From: MWEI01 sp964600235
GTDB lineage: Bacteria > Desulfobacterota > Desulfomonilia > UBA1062
Direction: 5' to 3'
DNA: 64,000 nt
Assembly (NCBI GenBank): GCA_964600235.1
Contig: CAZRIV010000001.1
Coordinates: 1-64,000, forward strand
The stretch's first letter is position 1. Each line of letters begins with the position of its first letter. The translations under genes were made by a program, and so were the position numbers. The notes under the pieces are model-generated. The model searched no databases and was not told the origin of the DNA. It saw only the letters and a list, made by a program, of their open reading frames with translations. Positions 44,916 through 53,698 of the stretch are shown here, piece after piece.

Positions 44916-45299
44916 TCACGCAAACAAAAGCCTTTTCAAGGCACTGTATATCAGGGATACACCCAATGCGAAGACAAAGACGCCGAATGCCAGCCTCAGT
45001 GCAGGGCCGGAGATGCGATTCGCATAATGGGCCCCGAACCATCCGGCTATGATGGTGGCAGTTGCAATGATGAGGGCGGCCTTCAGGTCGACATTGTCAT
45101 GCCGGTAATATTCGATGAAAGCGGCGATTCCGATGGGCGGGAGGAGTACGCCAATACTTGTCCCTGTTGCTTTGTGCTGAGAATAGTCAAGCAAATAAAT
45201 CAGGCATGGGATGATAACAACGCCTCCGCCGATGCCGAATAAACCTGCAAGAATTCCGGCGGCAGTTCCTATGGCGATGAGTGTAAGAACCGTGCTCAT
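44916..45299 (-). CDS. TauE/SafE family transporter, half-size
   Basis: 127 residues, four helices, about half of a usual TauE/SafE protein. It contains the family repeat GTAAGILAGLFGIGGGVVIIPCL and the pattern ATGTSIGVLLPPIGIAAFIEYY. Half-size members are common and may work as dimers. Likely substrates are small organic or inorganic sulfur anions, but this is not settled by sequence. ATG 45299 is chosen; an in-frame TTG at 45305 has AAGGAGG seven bases upstream and may be the real start. A 22-bp perfect palindrome lies 85 bases upstream at 45384. Confidence 0.78.
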   Translation of the reverse strand: MSTVLTLIAIGTAAGILAGLFGIGGGVVIIPCLIYLLDYSQHKATGTSIGVLLPPIGIAAFIEYYRHDNVDLKAALIIATATIIAGWFGAHYANRISGPALRLAFGVFVFALGVSLIYSALKRLLFA

Positions 45300-45369
45300 G
45301 TCCAAAATAGCCCCCTCCTTAAATAGCGTTATATTTCATAGGGTAATCCTTTTGCATCGGTATGGTGCA

Positions 45370-45921
45370 TTACTCTCCAGAGTCTGAATGACCCGGGTCA
45401 TTCAGGGATCCGTCCAGTGCTTCGGCGACACGATGTCTGCAGGCACGACATGTCTGCGCACCCCTGAAAAGGGGGTTGCCGCACTCGGGACAATGATAGC
45501 GTTCGCACACAGAACGGGCCCATTCAACACTGCCCTCTTCATCACCAAGTTCTTTAACCTTTTCGCGCCAGAGGGGTATCGTGCTCAACATGACCCTTTT
45601 GCCTGTTGCCAGACCAAAGTTGGAGATGAGGCTGCAGGGCCAGACGGAACATTGATGACAGGAGTAGAATCCTTTCGCTTTTACGCAATCCCTGATGGGG
45701 CACATGGTGCAATACCCATAGAGCATATCAGGCGGATCGGGCTGCATGCACCCCTTGCACTGCGTCTCTTCAGGTTTGGTCCCATAGAGGTTACCCATAA
45801 CTGTCTTGAACTTCACGTTATCATCACGGTGGGCAATGTATACGCCGCATACCCCGCAATAGAGGCCGCAGGGTGCCATGAGCCTCTTATCCCTGATCTC
45901 CTCTTCAGACCATCCTAACAT
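45370..45921 (-). CDS. DUF3795 cysteine-rich protein
   Basis: 183 residues from ATG 45921, which follows AAGGAGGCGTC. It has at least a dozen cysteines in CxxC-type groups: MAPCGLYCGVCGVY, TQCKGCMQ, YCTMCPIRDCVKAKG, CHQCSVWPC and the C-terminal zinc ribbon CPECGNPLFRGAQTCRACRHR. This is the DUF3795 pattern, thought to bind metal or FeS. No enzymatic role is known. Its 3' end contains a 22-base perfect palindrome (45384-45405). Confidence 0.82.
   Translation of the reverse strand: MLGWSEEEIRDKRLMAPCGLYCGVCGVYIAHRDDNVKFKTVMGNLYGTKPEETQCKGCMQPDPPDMLYGYCTMCPIRDCVKAKGFYSCHQCSVWPCSLISNFGLATGKRVMLSTIPLWREKVKELGDEEGSVEWARSVCERYHCPECGNPLFRGAQTCRACRHRVAEALDGSLNDPGHSDSGE
45384..45405. promoter_or_regulatory. 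22-bp perfect palindrome
   Basis: Half-site CTGAATGACCC followed by its exact complement, inside the last codons of the DUF3795 gene and 85 bases upstream of the TauE-like gene. The TGAATGA/TCATTCA half-sites resemble FadR-type sites but the centre is two bases longer than that consensus. It could be an operator or part of a hairpin. Confidence 0.35.
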
Positions 45922-46106
45922 GACGCCTCCTTGAACTCGACGACCTGCACAAACAGGACGCACAAGTTGATTGCATATCCGTCCGAAGTACATATCCTGC
46001 CTTCAGCAAAGCACAGGGGTATGATCACGAAGATTTAAAACTTTGTAAAGGAATAAAATGAGAGGGGCATCATGCTGCATGCAGCAATGGAGATTAACCT
46101 GATCTA

Positions 46107-46943
46107 CTACTGCACAACGTCGGGAGGTGAGTCGGGGAGTTTGGGTTTTTGCATCTTCTTTGATGCAGGGACCTGGCTCATTGATGTCGTGTAATCGACC
46201 ACTATGGTTATTCGACGGTTTTTGGGATCAGCAGGATTATTCCTGATAAACGGCTTCGAGTCGGCATATCCGGCAACCATCTGTATCTGATTCTGAGGGA
46301 TGCCGTTCCTTTCCAGTTCGACACGTGCAGCCGAGGCGCGCTGGGTCGAAAGCTCCCAGTTGGTGAAATTCATGCCTTTGTATCCGAGTGAATCGGTATG
46401 CCCCTCGATAATGATTTTCTTGTCCAGGTTTTTGAGCACCGGTGAAAGTCCTTTGATAATGGTCTTACCGGTATCTGAAAGGTCGGTGCCGCCCACACTG
46501 AAGAAGGATGTTCCACCCGTGTCTATTATTTCGATGCGAAGGTTTCCGTTATCGTCGAAAGCGAGGATCCTGTCTTGAAATCCCTTGAGGTTTTCATTGA
46601 CCTGTTTCTTCACCCTGTCCGCCAGCTCGTTGACAACAAGTGTCTTAGGCAGCGTAGGTTTAGCTCCTTTCCCGACTTGGAACATTCCCTTGCCGGGAAC
46701 ATCCTGCATGGTGGCAACGGCGCTTCCGCCGCCTTTTTCAAAAATCGAATAATTCTGGAAGTACTGCGACAGCAGGATCTTCTTCTGGGCGGAGGTCATG
46801 TTCAAAAGCCACATGAGCAGGAAGAAGGCCATCATGGCAGTGACGAAGTCCGCATACGCGACCTTCCACGAACCTCCATGGGCGGCTGCCCCCTTTTTTT
46901 TGTTCTTCTTAATGACGACAGCCTGTTCCTTGCCTTCGGACAT
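46107..46943 (-). CDS. motB: Flagellar motor stator protein MotB
   Basis: 278 residues. One membrane helix with the channel aspartate D32 in WKVAYADFVTAMMAFFLLMWLL, matching E. coli MotB D32. The periplasmic OmpA-like domain (about 120-250) has IIEGHTDSLGYKG, NWELSTQRASAARVELERNGIP and NRRITIVVDYT, anchoring the stator to peptidoglycan. The start codon overlaps the motA stop by one base (TAATG), so the pair is translationally coupled. Confidence 0.93.
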   Translation of the reverse strand: MSEGKEQAVVIKKNKKKGAAAHGGSWKVAYADFVTAMMAFFLLMWLLNMTSAQKKILLSQYFQNYSIFEKGGGSAVATMQDVPGKGMFQVGKGAKPTLPKTLVVNELADRVKKQVNENLKGFQDRILAFDDNGNLRIEIIDTGGTSFFSVGGTDLSDTGKTIIKGLSPVLKNLDKKIIIEGHTDSLGYKGMNFTNWELSTQRASAARVELERNGIPQNQIQMVAGYADSKPFIRNNPADPKNRRITIVVDYTTSMSQVPASKKMQKPKLPDSPPDVVQ

Positions 46944-47821
46944 TACTTGCCCTTGCCCTTCATGATCTTCTCAAGCTCGGTGAAGCCTGGCCGGACGCTT
47001 TCAGGTATGGCCCTGCGTGCGAACTCTATGGCTATCTGGGGAATGGAGCGCGCGACATATGAGACAATGGCGATGCGGATTACGTTATAGTAAGATTCCT
47101 CTTCTTTCAGGTGATGATCGATGAGAGTGGCCATGGGGCCTACAATACCGTAGCAGAGCAGAACTCCCAGGAAGGTGCCCACGAGGGCGGCACCAACGCT
47201 ATGTCCCAGGACCTCAGGGGGCTCGCTCATCTTGCCCATGGTGAGCACGACACCGAGTACCGCAGCCACAATACCAAGTCCCGGGAGGGAATCGGCCATC
47301 TTTTCAACTCGGTGGAGGGGATGACTCTTTTCCTCCGTGATCGACTCTATGTCCACTTCCAGGAGGTTGTCAAACTCGTGAGGGGGTATGTCTATGGAGA
47401 GCAATATCTTCAGGCTGTCGCAGATGAAGTCCACTGTTCGCTCATTTTTGAGAATATCGGGATAGCGTTTGAATATCTCGCTTTTTTTCGGTTCTTCCAC
47501 GTGAGACTCAATGGCGATTATTCCTTCTTTGCGCATCTTGTTGAAGATCTCGTAAAGCAGGGAGAGAACCTCGATGAATTTCTTCGAGTCATAATGTATC
47601 GGGGTGAACATGTTCTTGAAGCAGGCGAGGATCTCTTTGAGGAGCTTGAACGGGGATGAAATAATCATGGCGCCTACGGCTGCGCCGAAGATGATGAGCA
47701 GCTCGACGGGCTGGAAGAGTGTATGCAGGTTGCCCTTTTCCAGCATGAATCCGCCCAGCACGGACCCGAGTACTATAATTATGCCGAGGATCACGTTCAT
47801 ATATCTTGTCCCATCGACCAT
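46943..47821 (-). CDS. motA: Flagellar motor stator protein MotA
   Basis: 292 residues, four helices, with the large cytoplasmic loop of MotA. Landmarks are MNVILGIIIVLGSVLGGFMLEKG at the start, HPLHRVEKMADSLPGLGIVAAVLGVVLTMGKM with the conserved proline, and GAALVGTFLGVLLCYGIVGPMA. It forms with MotB the ion channel that drives flagellar rotation. No other flagellar gene is adjacent. A TATAAT hexamer lies on this strand about 120 bases upstream (47942-47947) with only a weak -35. The ribosome box is poor. Confidence 0.93.
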   Translation of the reverse strand: MVDGTRYMNVILGIIIVLGSVLGGFMLEKGNLHTLFQPVELLIIFGAAVGAMIISSPFKLLKEILACFKNMFTPIHYDSKKFIEVLSLLYEIFNKMRKEGIIAIESHVEEPKKSEIFKRYPDILKNERTVDFICDSLKILLSIDIPPHEFDNLLEVDIESITEEKSHPLHRVEKMADSLPGLGIVAAVLGVVLTMGKMSEPPEVLGHSVGAALVGTFLGVLLCYGIVGPMATLIDHHLKEEESYYNVIRIAIVSYVARSIPQIAIEFARRAIPESVRPGFTELEKIMKGKGK

Positions 47822-48049
47822 TTTCAGGAAAAAATTGAGTGGCTTCTTTTATGTGGTCTGCTGATCGAGTGGAAGGAGCGTGTTCAGCCTTTCATGATAA
47901 GACACAGATTCCCCCGGGAAAGGGATAGTAACAATATCTGGATTATATACACCCGTAATGACGCTCGAAGGAAATGCAGGGACTCTATCATGGAAGATTG
48001 AAGAGTTAAGATGGAAAGGGCAAGCCTCTGCAGGGGATTGAAAGCGGTA

Positions 48050-48598
48050 TTACCACCGCTTGACCTTGCCCCCCAGGGCTTCCATGATATTCTGGTATTT
48101 CTCATGAATCATCTTTCGATCAAACTCGAAAAAATTCATGAGCATTTCGTCTTGTTCCTTTGAACTGAAGCAATCCATGGCAGGGAAGAAAAAGTTTTTG
48201 TCTTCCTTTTCAATATGCCCGGGATAAAGCCCTATGAGGTTCGTAAGGCCTGTCAGGATAACCCCAAGCTCATCATCCCTGCCGCTGATGTACCCTTGCA
48301 GGGCATTGGTAATGGAAAGAACGTTCTTCCTCGCAATGACATGTTCATCCATGAGCTCTTTCATCGTCGTGGCAAGCGGTCCCGGGAGCGTCTTCTTATT
48401 GAGCTGTGCGAAAAGGATATCCTCTTCCTTGCCGTGATGGGTCCGGTCGGCATAAGTCCTGAAGAAGTCGACCGCCTTTTCGATGAACGCCACATCTGCC
48501 CTGTTACTACTCCTGATGTTTTGTGTCTCAATCTGGATGAGAGGGATAATCTGTTCAATGAGCCTGTGCTCCCACATGAGCGGACCGATAGGTTTCAT
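48050..48598 (-). CDS. Hemerythrin-like domain protein
   Basis: 182 residues, all-helical. The hemerythrin HHE iron ligands are visible in order: MWEHRLIEQIIP, RTHHGKEEDILF, LMDEHVIARKNV and YPGHIEKEDKNFFFP. It should bind a di-iron centre and may sense or handle O2, NO or iron. Length and layout match the DcrH/YtfE-like bacterial single-domain proteins. It is monocistronic on the minus strand. Confidence 0.88.
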   Translation of the reverse strand: MKPIGPLMWEHRLIEQIIPLIQIETQNIRSSNRADVAFIEKAVDFFRTYADRTHHGKEEDILFAQLNKKTLPGPLATTMKELMDEHVIARKNVLSITNALQGYISGRDDELGVILTGLTNLIGLYPGHIEKEDKNFFFPAMDCFSSKEQDEMLMNFFEFDRKMIHEKYQNIMEALGGKVKRW

Positions 48599-48724
48599 GG
48601 CACCTCCGAAAAATGGTTGTCAGCCATTTGAAAGATTGGCAGCATCAATGAATAATATAATTTCTAAACGACCCTTATTCAAGGGTGTATGTATGCCATG
48701 GATTCACGTGCACACAGGACTGCT

Positions 48725-48760
48725 CATGAATGCTGCTCCCCCTGCAGCAGCATGTTCATC
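48725..48760 (-). terminator. Hairpin after the monooxygenase-like gene
   Basis: TGCTGCT-ccccctgc-AGCAGCA with flanking atgaa/ttcat extends the stem with a small bulge. It lies 50 bases past the stop of the minus-strand ABM-type gene. No strong T-tract follows. Confidence 0.35.
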
Positions 48761-48808
48761 CATGGAATCAGAGACGATAGATCCATGGCCAAACGGGTGA
48801 CATATGGT

Positions 48809-49117
48809 TTAGGAACTCTTCGTCCGGATCGAGGCAATATCCTCGTAGATTTCTATTGTGGGTGATCCCTCGAGAAGTGGGCCGATCTTCGAGAAGAGTT
48901 CCGAGAAGTAAGGTGTGGATCCATGGGTGTTAAGGGCCGCCTTGTCACGGTACCTTTCATAGAAGAGAAATTTCCCTGGTTCTTTCTTGGCACGGTGGAG
49001 GACATACTGCAAGGTACCTTCTTCTGCCTCTACCTGGGGCATGACCCATCTCAAGGCGTCCTCCATCTCCTGTTCCTTCCCCTGTTTTGCCGTTAATATG
49101 GCTACCACGACGATCAT
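48809..49117 (-). CDS. Antibiotic biosynthesis monooxygenase (ABM/YgiN-like) protein
   Basis: 102 residues, a single ABM ferredoxin-like domain: VVAILTAKQGKEQEMEDALRWVMPQVEAEEGTLQYVLHRA, then FLFYERYRDKAALNTHGSTPYF with the family's histidine. Relatives such as YgiN are quinol monooxygenases, but many ABM proteins in anaerobes have no known substrate. It probably forms a dimer. Function is inferred from the fold only. Confidence 0.85.
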   Translation of the reverse strand: MIVVVAILTAKQGKEQEMEDALRWVMPQVEAEEGTLQYVLHRAKKEPGKFLFYERYRDKAALNTHGSTPYFSELFSKIGPLLEGSPTIEIYEDIASIRTKSS

Positions 49118-49443
49118 AAGTCCCCCAGTGATATCGTTTAATTTATTGTAATGTGTACCATTTATCGCATTGTCTTGTCTCGTAAAATGTGACCTTGCCC
49201 CCTGTGCGTTTATACATCAACATATGGACTTCCAATCCCATGGAAGGGTCATGCACAGGGAAAGGCAATGAGCATCCTTGATGAAAGAGGGGTGCCACGG
49301 AAGGTTCTCTGGATTCACTACGCATGTATGATGAATTATCCATGGGAAGTGCCGTTTACCGTTGCTATTGCATCCAATGGTGAATACTATATTATTATAG
49401 TGCCATGTGAGTTCTGCTCTCAAATAACATTTGCAGGTGGGTT
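49118..49443. other. Divergent intergenic region
   Basis: About 325 bases between the ABM-type gene (minus) and the DRTGG gene (plus). A small hairpin CTTCC-8-GGAAG occurs near 49228-49245. A 61-codon plus-strand frame from 49268 overlaps the next gene and is not protein-like. Confidence 0.35.
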
Positions 49444-49812
49444 ATGCAGTTGAAGGAAGTGGTTGAAAGGCTTCAGGGGACAGTGCTCACGGATGAATTC
49501 GACGGGAGCATGGAAGTCCTGTCGGGAGGAGCGGCAGACCTGATGAGTGACGTGCTGGCCTTCAATATAGAAGGGAACAGCATACTTTTAAGCGGCCTTA
49601 CCACTCCACAGGTTCTTCGTACCGCCGAAATGGCAGGGATCAGGGCCATTGTCTTTGTCAGGGGCAAGAGGCCTCCGCAGCAGGTTGTGGAACTTGCCCA
49701 TGAGCTTTCCATTCCCCTCATACTGACAGAGAAGAGCATGTACCTGTCATGTGGGATCCTTCATGCGGCCGGCTTGCCGGACAACGGCGTATCAGGGCTT
49801 CTCTGCAGATGA
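49444..49812 (+). CDS. DRTGG-domain protein
   Basis: 122 residues forming one DRTGG-type domain: MQLKEVVERLQGTVLTDEFDGSMEVLSGGAADLMSDVL at the start and the central ILLSGLTTPQVLRTAEMAGIRAIVFVRGKRPPQQVVELA. DRTGG domains are named from phosphotransacetylase-associated proteins and are presumed ligand-binding. Its stop overlaps the start of the CBS-HATPase gene (ATGA), so the two are coupled. In Firmicutes and other anaerobes such pairs sit beside Fe-Fe hydrogenase genes; none is visible here. Confidence 0.83.
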   Translation: MQLKEVVERLQGTVLTDEFDGSMEVLSGGAADLMSDVLAFNIEGNSILLSGLTTPQVLRTAEMAGIRAIVFVRGKRPPQQVVELAHELSIPLILTEKSMYLSCGILHAAGLPDNGVSGLLCR

Positions 49813-50783
49813 GCCATCCGGATAGAAATTCCCAAACCAGTTGCTGTAAGACACACACGCAGGGCCTCATGGATGACTTGCGTGTAAAAGACCTCATGAG
49901 CAAGGGCGTGATAACCATCGACCCCGAATCCACCATGAATGATCTCATGGCCGTCCTGAATGAAAATAAGGTTTCAGGCGTTCCTGTGACAAAAGATGGT
50001 TCCATGCTGGGCCTTGTGAGTATTGAAGACCTTGTCAGGGCACTCGCGGATAAACGCCATGAGGAGAATGTTACCGCATATATGACCCCGAGCGTCATAA
50101 GCATAAACCCTGACGACAAGGCCATCCTGGCAATGAAGCTCCTCGAGGAGCATGGCTGTGGGAGACTGCCCGTCATCGACTCGCATGGCCTGCTTGTCGG
50201 TATCATTACGAAAAGCGATATAACAAAGAGGCTCATGAGCGTGCTTGACGGACACTCCAAGAGCGATGAGTCCAAGAAATACCGTGCCAGCCACATATTT
50301 GAGGATACCTTGTCCGACAGCACCAGCCTTATCCTGCGCTACCACGTGGCCCCGAAAGATTTTGAAGAGGGCGGCAAGGCATCGAGCACTATCAAAAGGA
50401 TGCTTGAGCGCCTCGGGGTGTCTGCGGACCTCCTGAAAAGGATTACCATCAGCGCTTATGAGGCGGAGATGAATCTGATCATCCATACGGATGAAGGCGG
50501 CGATATCAGTGCGGAGATATGTCCTGAACGTATTGTGCTGACAACACAAGACAAAGGTCCCGGGATAGGCGACATTCAAGAGGCGCTCAAGCCGGGATTC
50601 TCAACAGCCCCGGACTGGGTGAGAAGCCTCGGGTTCGGTGCAGGCATGGGGTTGTGCAACATCAAGAGATACAGCGATGCCCTTTCGCTCGTTTCCGAAC
50701 CTGGGAAGGGGACCGTGCTCACCGCCGCCTTTGAAATGAAGCCCGGTGAACCGCCGAAGCAGTCACCCGCAAAGACATCCTGA
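49809..50783 (+). CDS. CBS-domain pair fused to an anti-sigma-type HATPase
   Basis: 324 residues from ATG 49809, overlapping the DRTGG stop; ATG 49869 is an alternative that drops 20 residues. A CBS pair (about 22-140: VKDLMSKGVITIDPESTMNDLMAVL, VTAYMTPSVISINPDDKAILAM, GRLPVIDSHGLLVGIITKSDI) should sense adenine nucleotides. The C-terminus (about 185-315) is a RsbW/SpoIIAB-like GHKL ATPase: AYEAEMNLIIHT (N-box), TTQDKGPGIGD (G1), LGFGAGMGLCNIKRYSD (G2). This combination suggests an energy-charge input into a partner-switching or phosphotransfer output. No sigma or anti-anti-sigma gene is nearby. Confidence 0.85.
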   Translation: MSHPDRNSQTSCCKTHTQGLMDDLRVKDLMSKGVITIDPESTMNDLMAVLNENKVSGVPVTKDGSMLGLVSIEDLVRALADKRHEENVTAYMTPSVISINPDDKAILAMKLLEEHGCGRLPVIDSHGLLVGIITKSDITKRLMSVLDGHSKSDESKKYRASHIFEDTLSDSTSLILRYHVAPKDFEEGGKASSTIKRMLERLGVSADLLKRITISAYEAEMNLIIHTDEGGDISAEICPERIVLTTQDKGPGIGDIQEALKPGFSTAPDWVRSLGFGAGMGLCNIKRYSDALSLVSEPGKGTVLTAAFEMKPGEPPKQSPAKTS

Positions 50784-50828
50784 TATGGATGAGCCATGCA
50801 AGAGAGTATCCGTGCAATGCACAGCCGT

Positions 50829-52190
50829 TCATCGTGCGAGCATGTCCTGAAAGAGTGCCCTGATACCTTTGTCGCCGTGATTCTGGTGTATGCCGAAGTG
50901 GAAGCTCATCTGTGATGGGCCCTGGTCGACGACCTCGATATTGATCCCCTGGCGGTACAGCGCGTCAGCGGCTTTTGCAAGGACACCCGGGGTGTCCTTC
51001 ATGCCTGATCCCACGGGTGACAGGAGGCAGAGGTTCGACTGGATATCGATAAATCCAGGATTGAGCTGGTGTTTGATCAGGGCGGTGATGTCATCGATCT
51101 TGCCGGTCAGGTCTATCTGGTCCACAATGACCGCAATATCGTCCATGTCTGACGGGTAATGGTGGGTATTTATATTGAAGTCCTTGAATATATCAAGAAG
51201 TTCCTGGGTGAAGCCGACGGTCTCGCCGATCATGTCCTTTTCGAGGTAGACATAGGCCAGACCGTCCATGCGGGCGATTCCCACCACGGTCTCGCGTGGT
51301 ACCCGGGAGCCTACTATCATAGTACCCGGGGCATCAGGGTTATTGGTATTGCGGATATTGATGGGGATGTTTTTGTTTTTGCAGTTGATCATCGCATCGA
51401 AGTGAAAGACATTGAACCCGCGGGAGGACAACAGGCGGATCTCCTTATAGGTCAGCTCCGGGATGACTTTGGCCTCGGGTATGATGCGAGGGTCTACCTG
51501 AAAGACGCCGTCAGTGTCTGTCCAGTTTTCATACAGAACAGCGTCCATGGCATAGGCTACTTCTCCTCCCGTGAGGTCCGACCCCCCGCGGGACAGGACG
51601 GCAATATCCCCCTTTAAGGTGATTCCGTAGTATCCGGGTATGATTGCGATACCATCATCCGTGATACTGTCCTTCAGATTTACATAGGTGCCGGGCATCA
51701 CCTTGGCATTTCCAAAGCGTTCGGATACAAGAAAACCTATGTCTTCGGGCAGTCTCACGACCGTGGGCATGCCCTTGCTCCTGAAATAACGGTCAATGAC
51801 CTTTGCGCTGTAATGCTCGCCCCTGGATGCAAAAAAATCCACGCGCTTTCTACCTTCAATGGTGCTGTGCAGGTCGGCCTGGAGGTCTTCGATAATGTCG
51901 TCTCCGTCTATGGCGAGATCCTTTACGAGGCATGCGTACTTTCCAACCACCCGGTCATGGCTCTCCTTGGGGCTGATGCCTTTCCCGCGTGTCCTGAAAT
52001 GGTCGCCATCTGTTGCAATGTTAAAGAGGTGGTCTGTTGTCTTCTCAGAGTCAGCAGCGTCCTTGCCCGGGGCTGAGACGACAATGATGCGCCGGTCTGC
52101 ATTCGAGGAGACTATCTGTCTTACCTTCTCGATCTGGTTCGCATTGGCAACCGAACTGCCTCCGAATTTGCTGACGATTACCCTGTTCAT
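50829..52190 (-). CDS. lysC: Aspartate kinase
   Basis: 453 residues, monofunctional. The N-terminal kinase domain starts VSKFGGSSVANANQIEKV, with VVSAPGK and the FFASRGEHYSAKVID and ILSRGGSDLTGG-like stretches (AVLSRGGSDLTGGEVAYAMDA) that bind ATP and aspartate. Two ACT domains follow (about 305-450), which usually bind lysine or threonine for feedback control. It phosphorylates aspartate, the first step to lysine, threonine and methionine. A 16-bp dyad at 52245-52260 lies 55 bases upstream. No other pathway gene is adjacent. The symbol is assigned by function; thrA-type fusion is excluded. Confidence 0.92.
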   Translation of the reverse strand: MNRVIVSKFGGSSVANANQIEKVRQIVSSNADRRIIVVSAPGKDAADSEKTTDHLFNIATDGDHFRTRGKGISPKESHDRVVGKYACLVKDLAIDGDDIIEDLQADLHSTIEGRKRVDFFASRGEHYSAKVIDRYFRSKGMPTVVRLPEDIGFLVSERFGNAKVMPGTYVNLKDSITDDGIAIIPGYYGITLKGDIAVLSRGGSDLTGGEVAYAMDAVLYENWTDTDGVFQVDPRIIPEAKVIPELTYKEIRLLSSRGFNVFHFDAMINCKNKNIPINIRNTNNPDAPGTMIVGSRVPRETVVGIARMDGLAYVYLEKDMIGETVGFTQELLDIFKDFNINTHHYPSDMDDIAVIVDQIDLTGKIDDITALIKHQLNPGFIDIQSNLCLLSPVGSGMKDTPGVLAKAADALYRQGINIEVVDQGPSQMSFHFGIHQNHGDKGIRALFQDMLAR

Positions 52191-52244
52191 GTCCTCATAA
52201 CCCCTTCGAAAGTCTACATGGTGTCGTATAGTTTACGGGACTAT

Positions 52245-52260
52245 AGACCAAGTTTGGTCT
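52245..52260. promoter_or_regulatory. Dyad upstream of aspartate kinase
   Basis: AGACCAA-gt-TTGGTCT, a perfect 7+7 dyad, 55 bases ahead of the lysC start codon. It could be an operator near the promoter. No known regulator motif was recognised and it does not look like a lysine riboswitch. Confidence 0.3.
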
Positions 52261-52455
52261 CAGGAAAAGTAGTTGTTTGCGAGGTGTTCCAATTGTATCC
52301 GGAGCATCCTGCTCAATTATTTTCGTAATGGGCTGGAACAGTCCCCCGGCACTGGATGGTCATGCAGGGGTATATCGTACGAAAAAATTGATTTTACTCC
52401 AAGAACCGGTATCATGCTGCCAAGAAGCACTGAGTAAACGACCTTTCGCCACACC

Positions 52456-53511
52456 TTATTCCGCCACCCAGCACGGTTTACCATCCGAGGTCCAGGTGTT
52501 CCGGGCACTTTTACTCACAGGCATGAGCCGGCCCTCACCCGTTCCGTCGGTATTGATTATGAACAACTCCGGAGTAGTGTTTGAGCCATGTGTGTATGCC
52601 TCATAACAGATTTTCTTTCCGTTTGGAGACCAGCATGGGTTGTTTTTATGAAATCCGCTTTTGGTCACCTGTTTCCTGTTTTTACCGTCTGCATCCATGA
52701 TGAATATCTGTCTGAACTCACGGTCCTTGCCGAGTGAGGAGTAGGCTATTTTTGCAGATGAGCCCGACCAAGCAGGCGCCATATCGCCAGGCATGTCGGT
52801 GAGCTTCCTGGCATTGCTGCCGTCTGATTTCATGATCCAGATGCACTCCTGACTGGTGTCGTCTTCTTCATTTCTGAGTGCTGAATAGGCGATCTCGGTT
52901 CCATCTGGTGATATGGTAAACGAGGTGATTATGGTATTTTTCAGCAGTGCTACAGTGTTATCATCCGATCTGATGGAATACAGTGCCTCAGTGGAATACA
53001 GATCCTTTCTTCCCCTGAAATAAATGAGCTCAGGATTGTTCGGAGAAAAGCATGCCTCCTTGACGGTTCCATTGGCATAAGGCTTTATTATTCTGACAAG
53101 TTTGCCGTGTTTATCAATGATGGCCATATGCCACTTTACCTGGTTGCCTGTGGGTAGACACAAGAAACTGTTCCCATCGGCAGACCATTTCCCATCCCTG
53201 GCGTTTCTACACACCTCCCGGACAGACCCTTGCTGCAGAATGAAGAGGGCCGGGTATCCGTGACGGTCCGAATTGAACAGAATCCTGCCCCGGGCTGGAA
53301 GTGTTTCATACGACATTGTCGATATTCCTGTTGCACTGTCGAAGAACGAGAAGGGCGCCATTAATAAATCAAAAAAAGATTGGAAGGAATAAGCAGACAT
53401 GTTTGCTTCCGGATCATTCTTATAAGAAGAGGCCTCACATGAACCAACGATTGAAAAGGCCCCGGCCAGGACGAGAAAGACAATGAACATCAGTCGACGG
53501 ATCTTCGGCAT
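52456..53511 (-). CDS. TolB-like beta-propeller protein
   Basis: 351 residues from ATG 53511. A Sec signal peptide (IRRLMFIVFLVLAGAFSIVGS, cleavage near CEAS) exports it; an LSxC-type lipobox is not clear. The body has repeated WD40-like PD40 units: ILFNSDRHGYPALFIL, WSADGNSFLCLP, FSPNNPELIYFRG, ISPDGTEIAYSALRN, WSGSSAKIAYSSLG and WSPNGKKICYEAY. These build a six- or seven-bladed periplasmic propeller as in TolB. No pal, tolA or tolQR gene is near, so a true TolB role is unproven. Confidence 0.82.
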   Translation of the reverse strand: MPKIRRLMFIVFLVLAGAFSIVGSCEASSYKNDPEANMSAYSFQSFFDLLMAPFSFFDSATGISTMSYETLPARGRILFNSDRHGYPALFILQQGSVREVCRNARDGKWSADGNSFLCLPTGNQVKWHMAIIDKHGKLVRIIKPYANGTVKEACFSPNNPELIYFRGRKDLYSTEALYSIRSDDNTVALLKNTIITSFTISPDGTEIAYSALRNEEDDTSQECIWIMKSDGSNARKLTDMPGDMAPAWSGSSAKIAYSSLGKDREFRQIFIMDADGKNRKQVTKSGFHKNNPCWSPNGKKICYEAYTHGSNTTPELFIINTDGTGEGRLMPVSKSARNTWTSDGKPCWVAE

Positions 53512-53698
53512 ATCCACGCTATCAACCTTCCGAGAAGAATTTTTATAATTCCAATTTAAATACACCTGGACGATCCCGTGCTCATAACAGAGAAGCACTT
53601 AGAATCAGAGATGTTATCGTAAACAGTTCTATCACAGAAACATGCCCGGGGAAAGCATCAGGACCCTGGATAATTGGGCATCAATGTCTTAAGGTGTT

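Noticed and set aside
49268..49453. Small plus-strand open frame before the DRTGG gene.
   Set aside because: It overlaps the next start, and its composition is not convincing despite a weak box.
52200..52455. Possible lysine riboswitch upstream of aspartate kinase.
   Set aside because: None of the conserved lysine-riboswitch blocks is visible; only a short dyad is present.
52456..53511. True TolB of the Tol-Pal system.
   Set aside because: No tolQRA or pal genes are adjacent and TolB's N-terminal domain is not recognisable, so only TolB-like is claimed.
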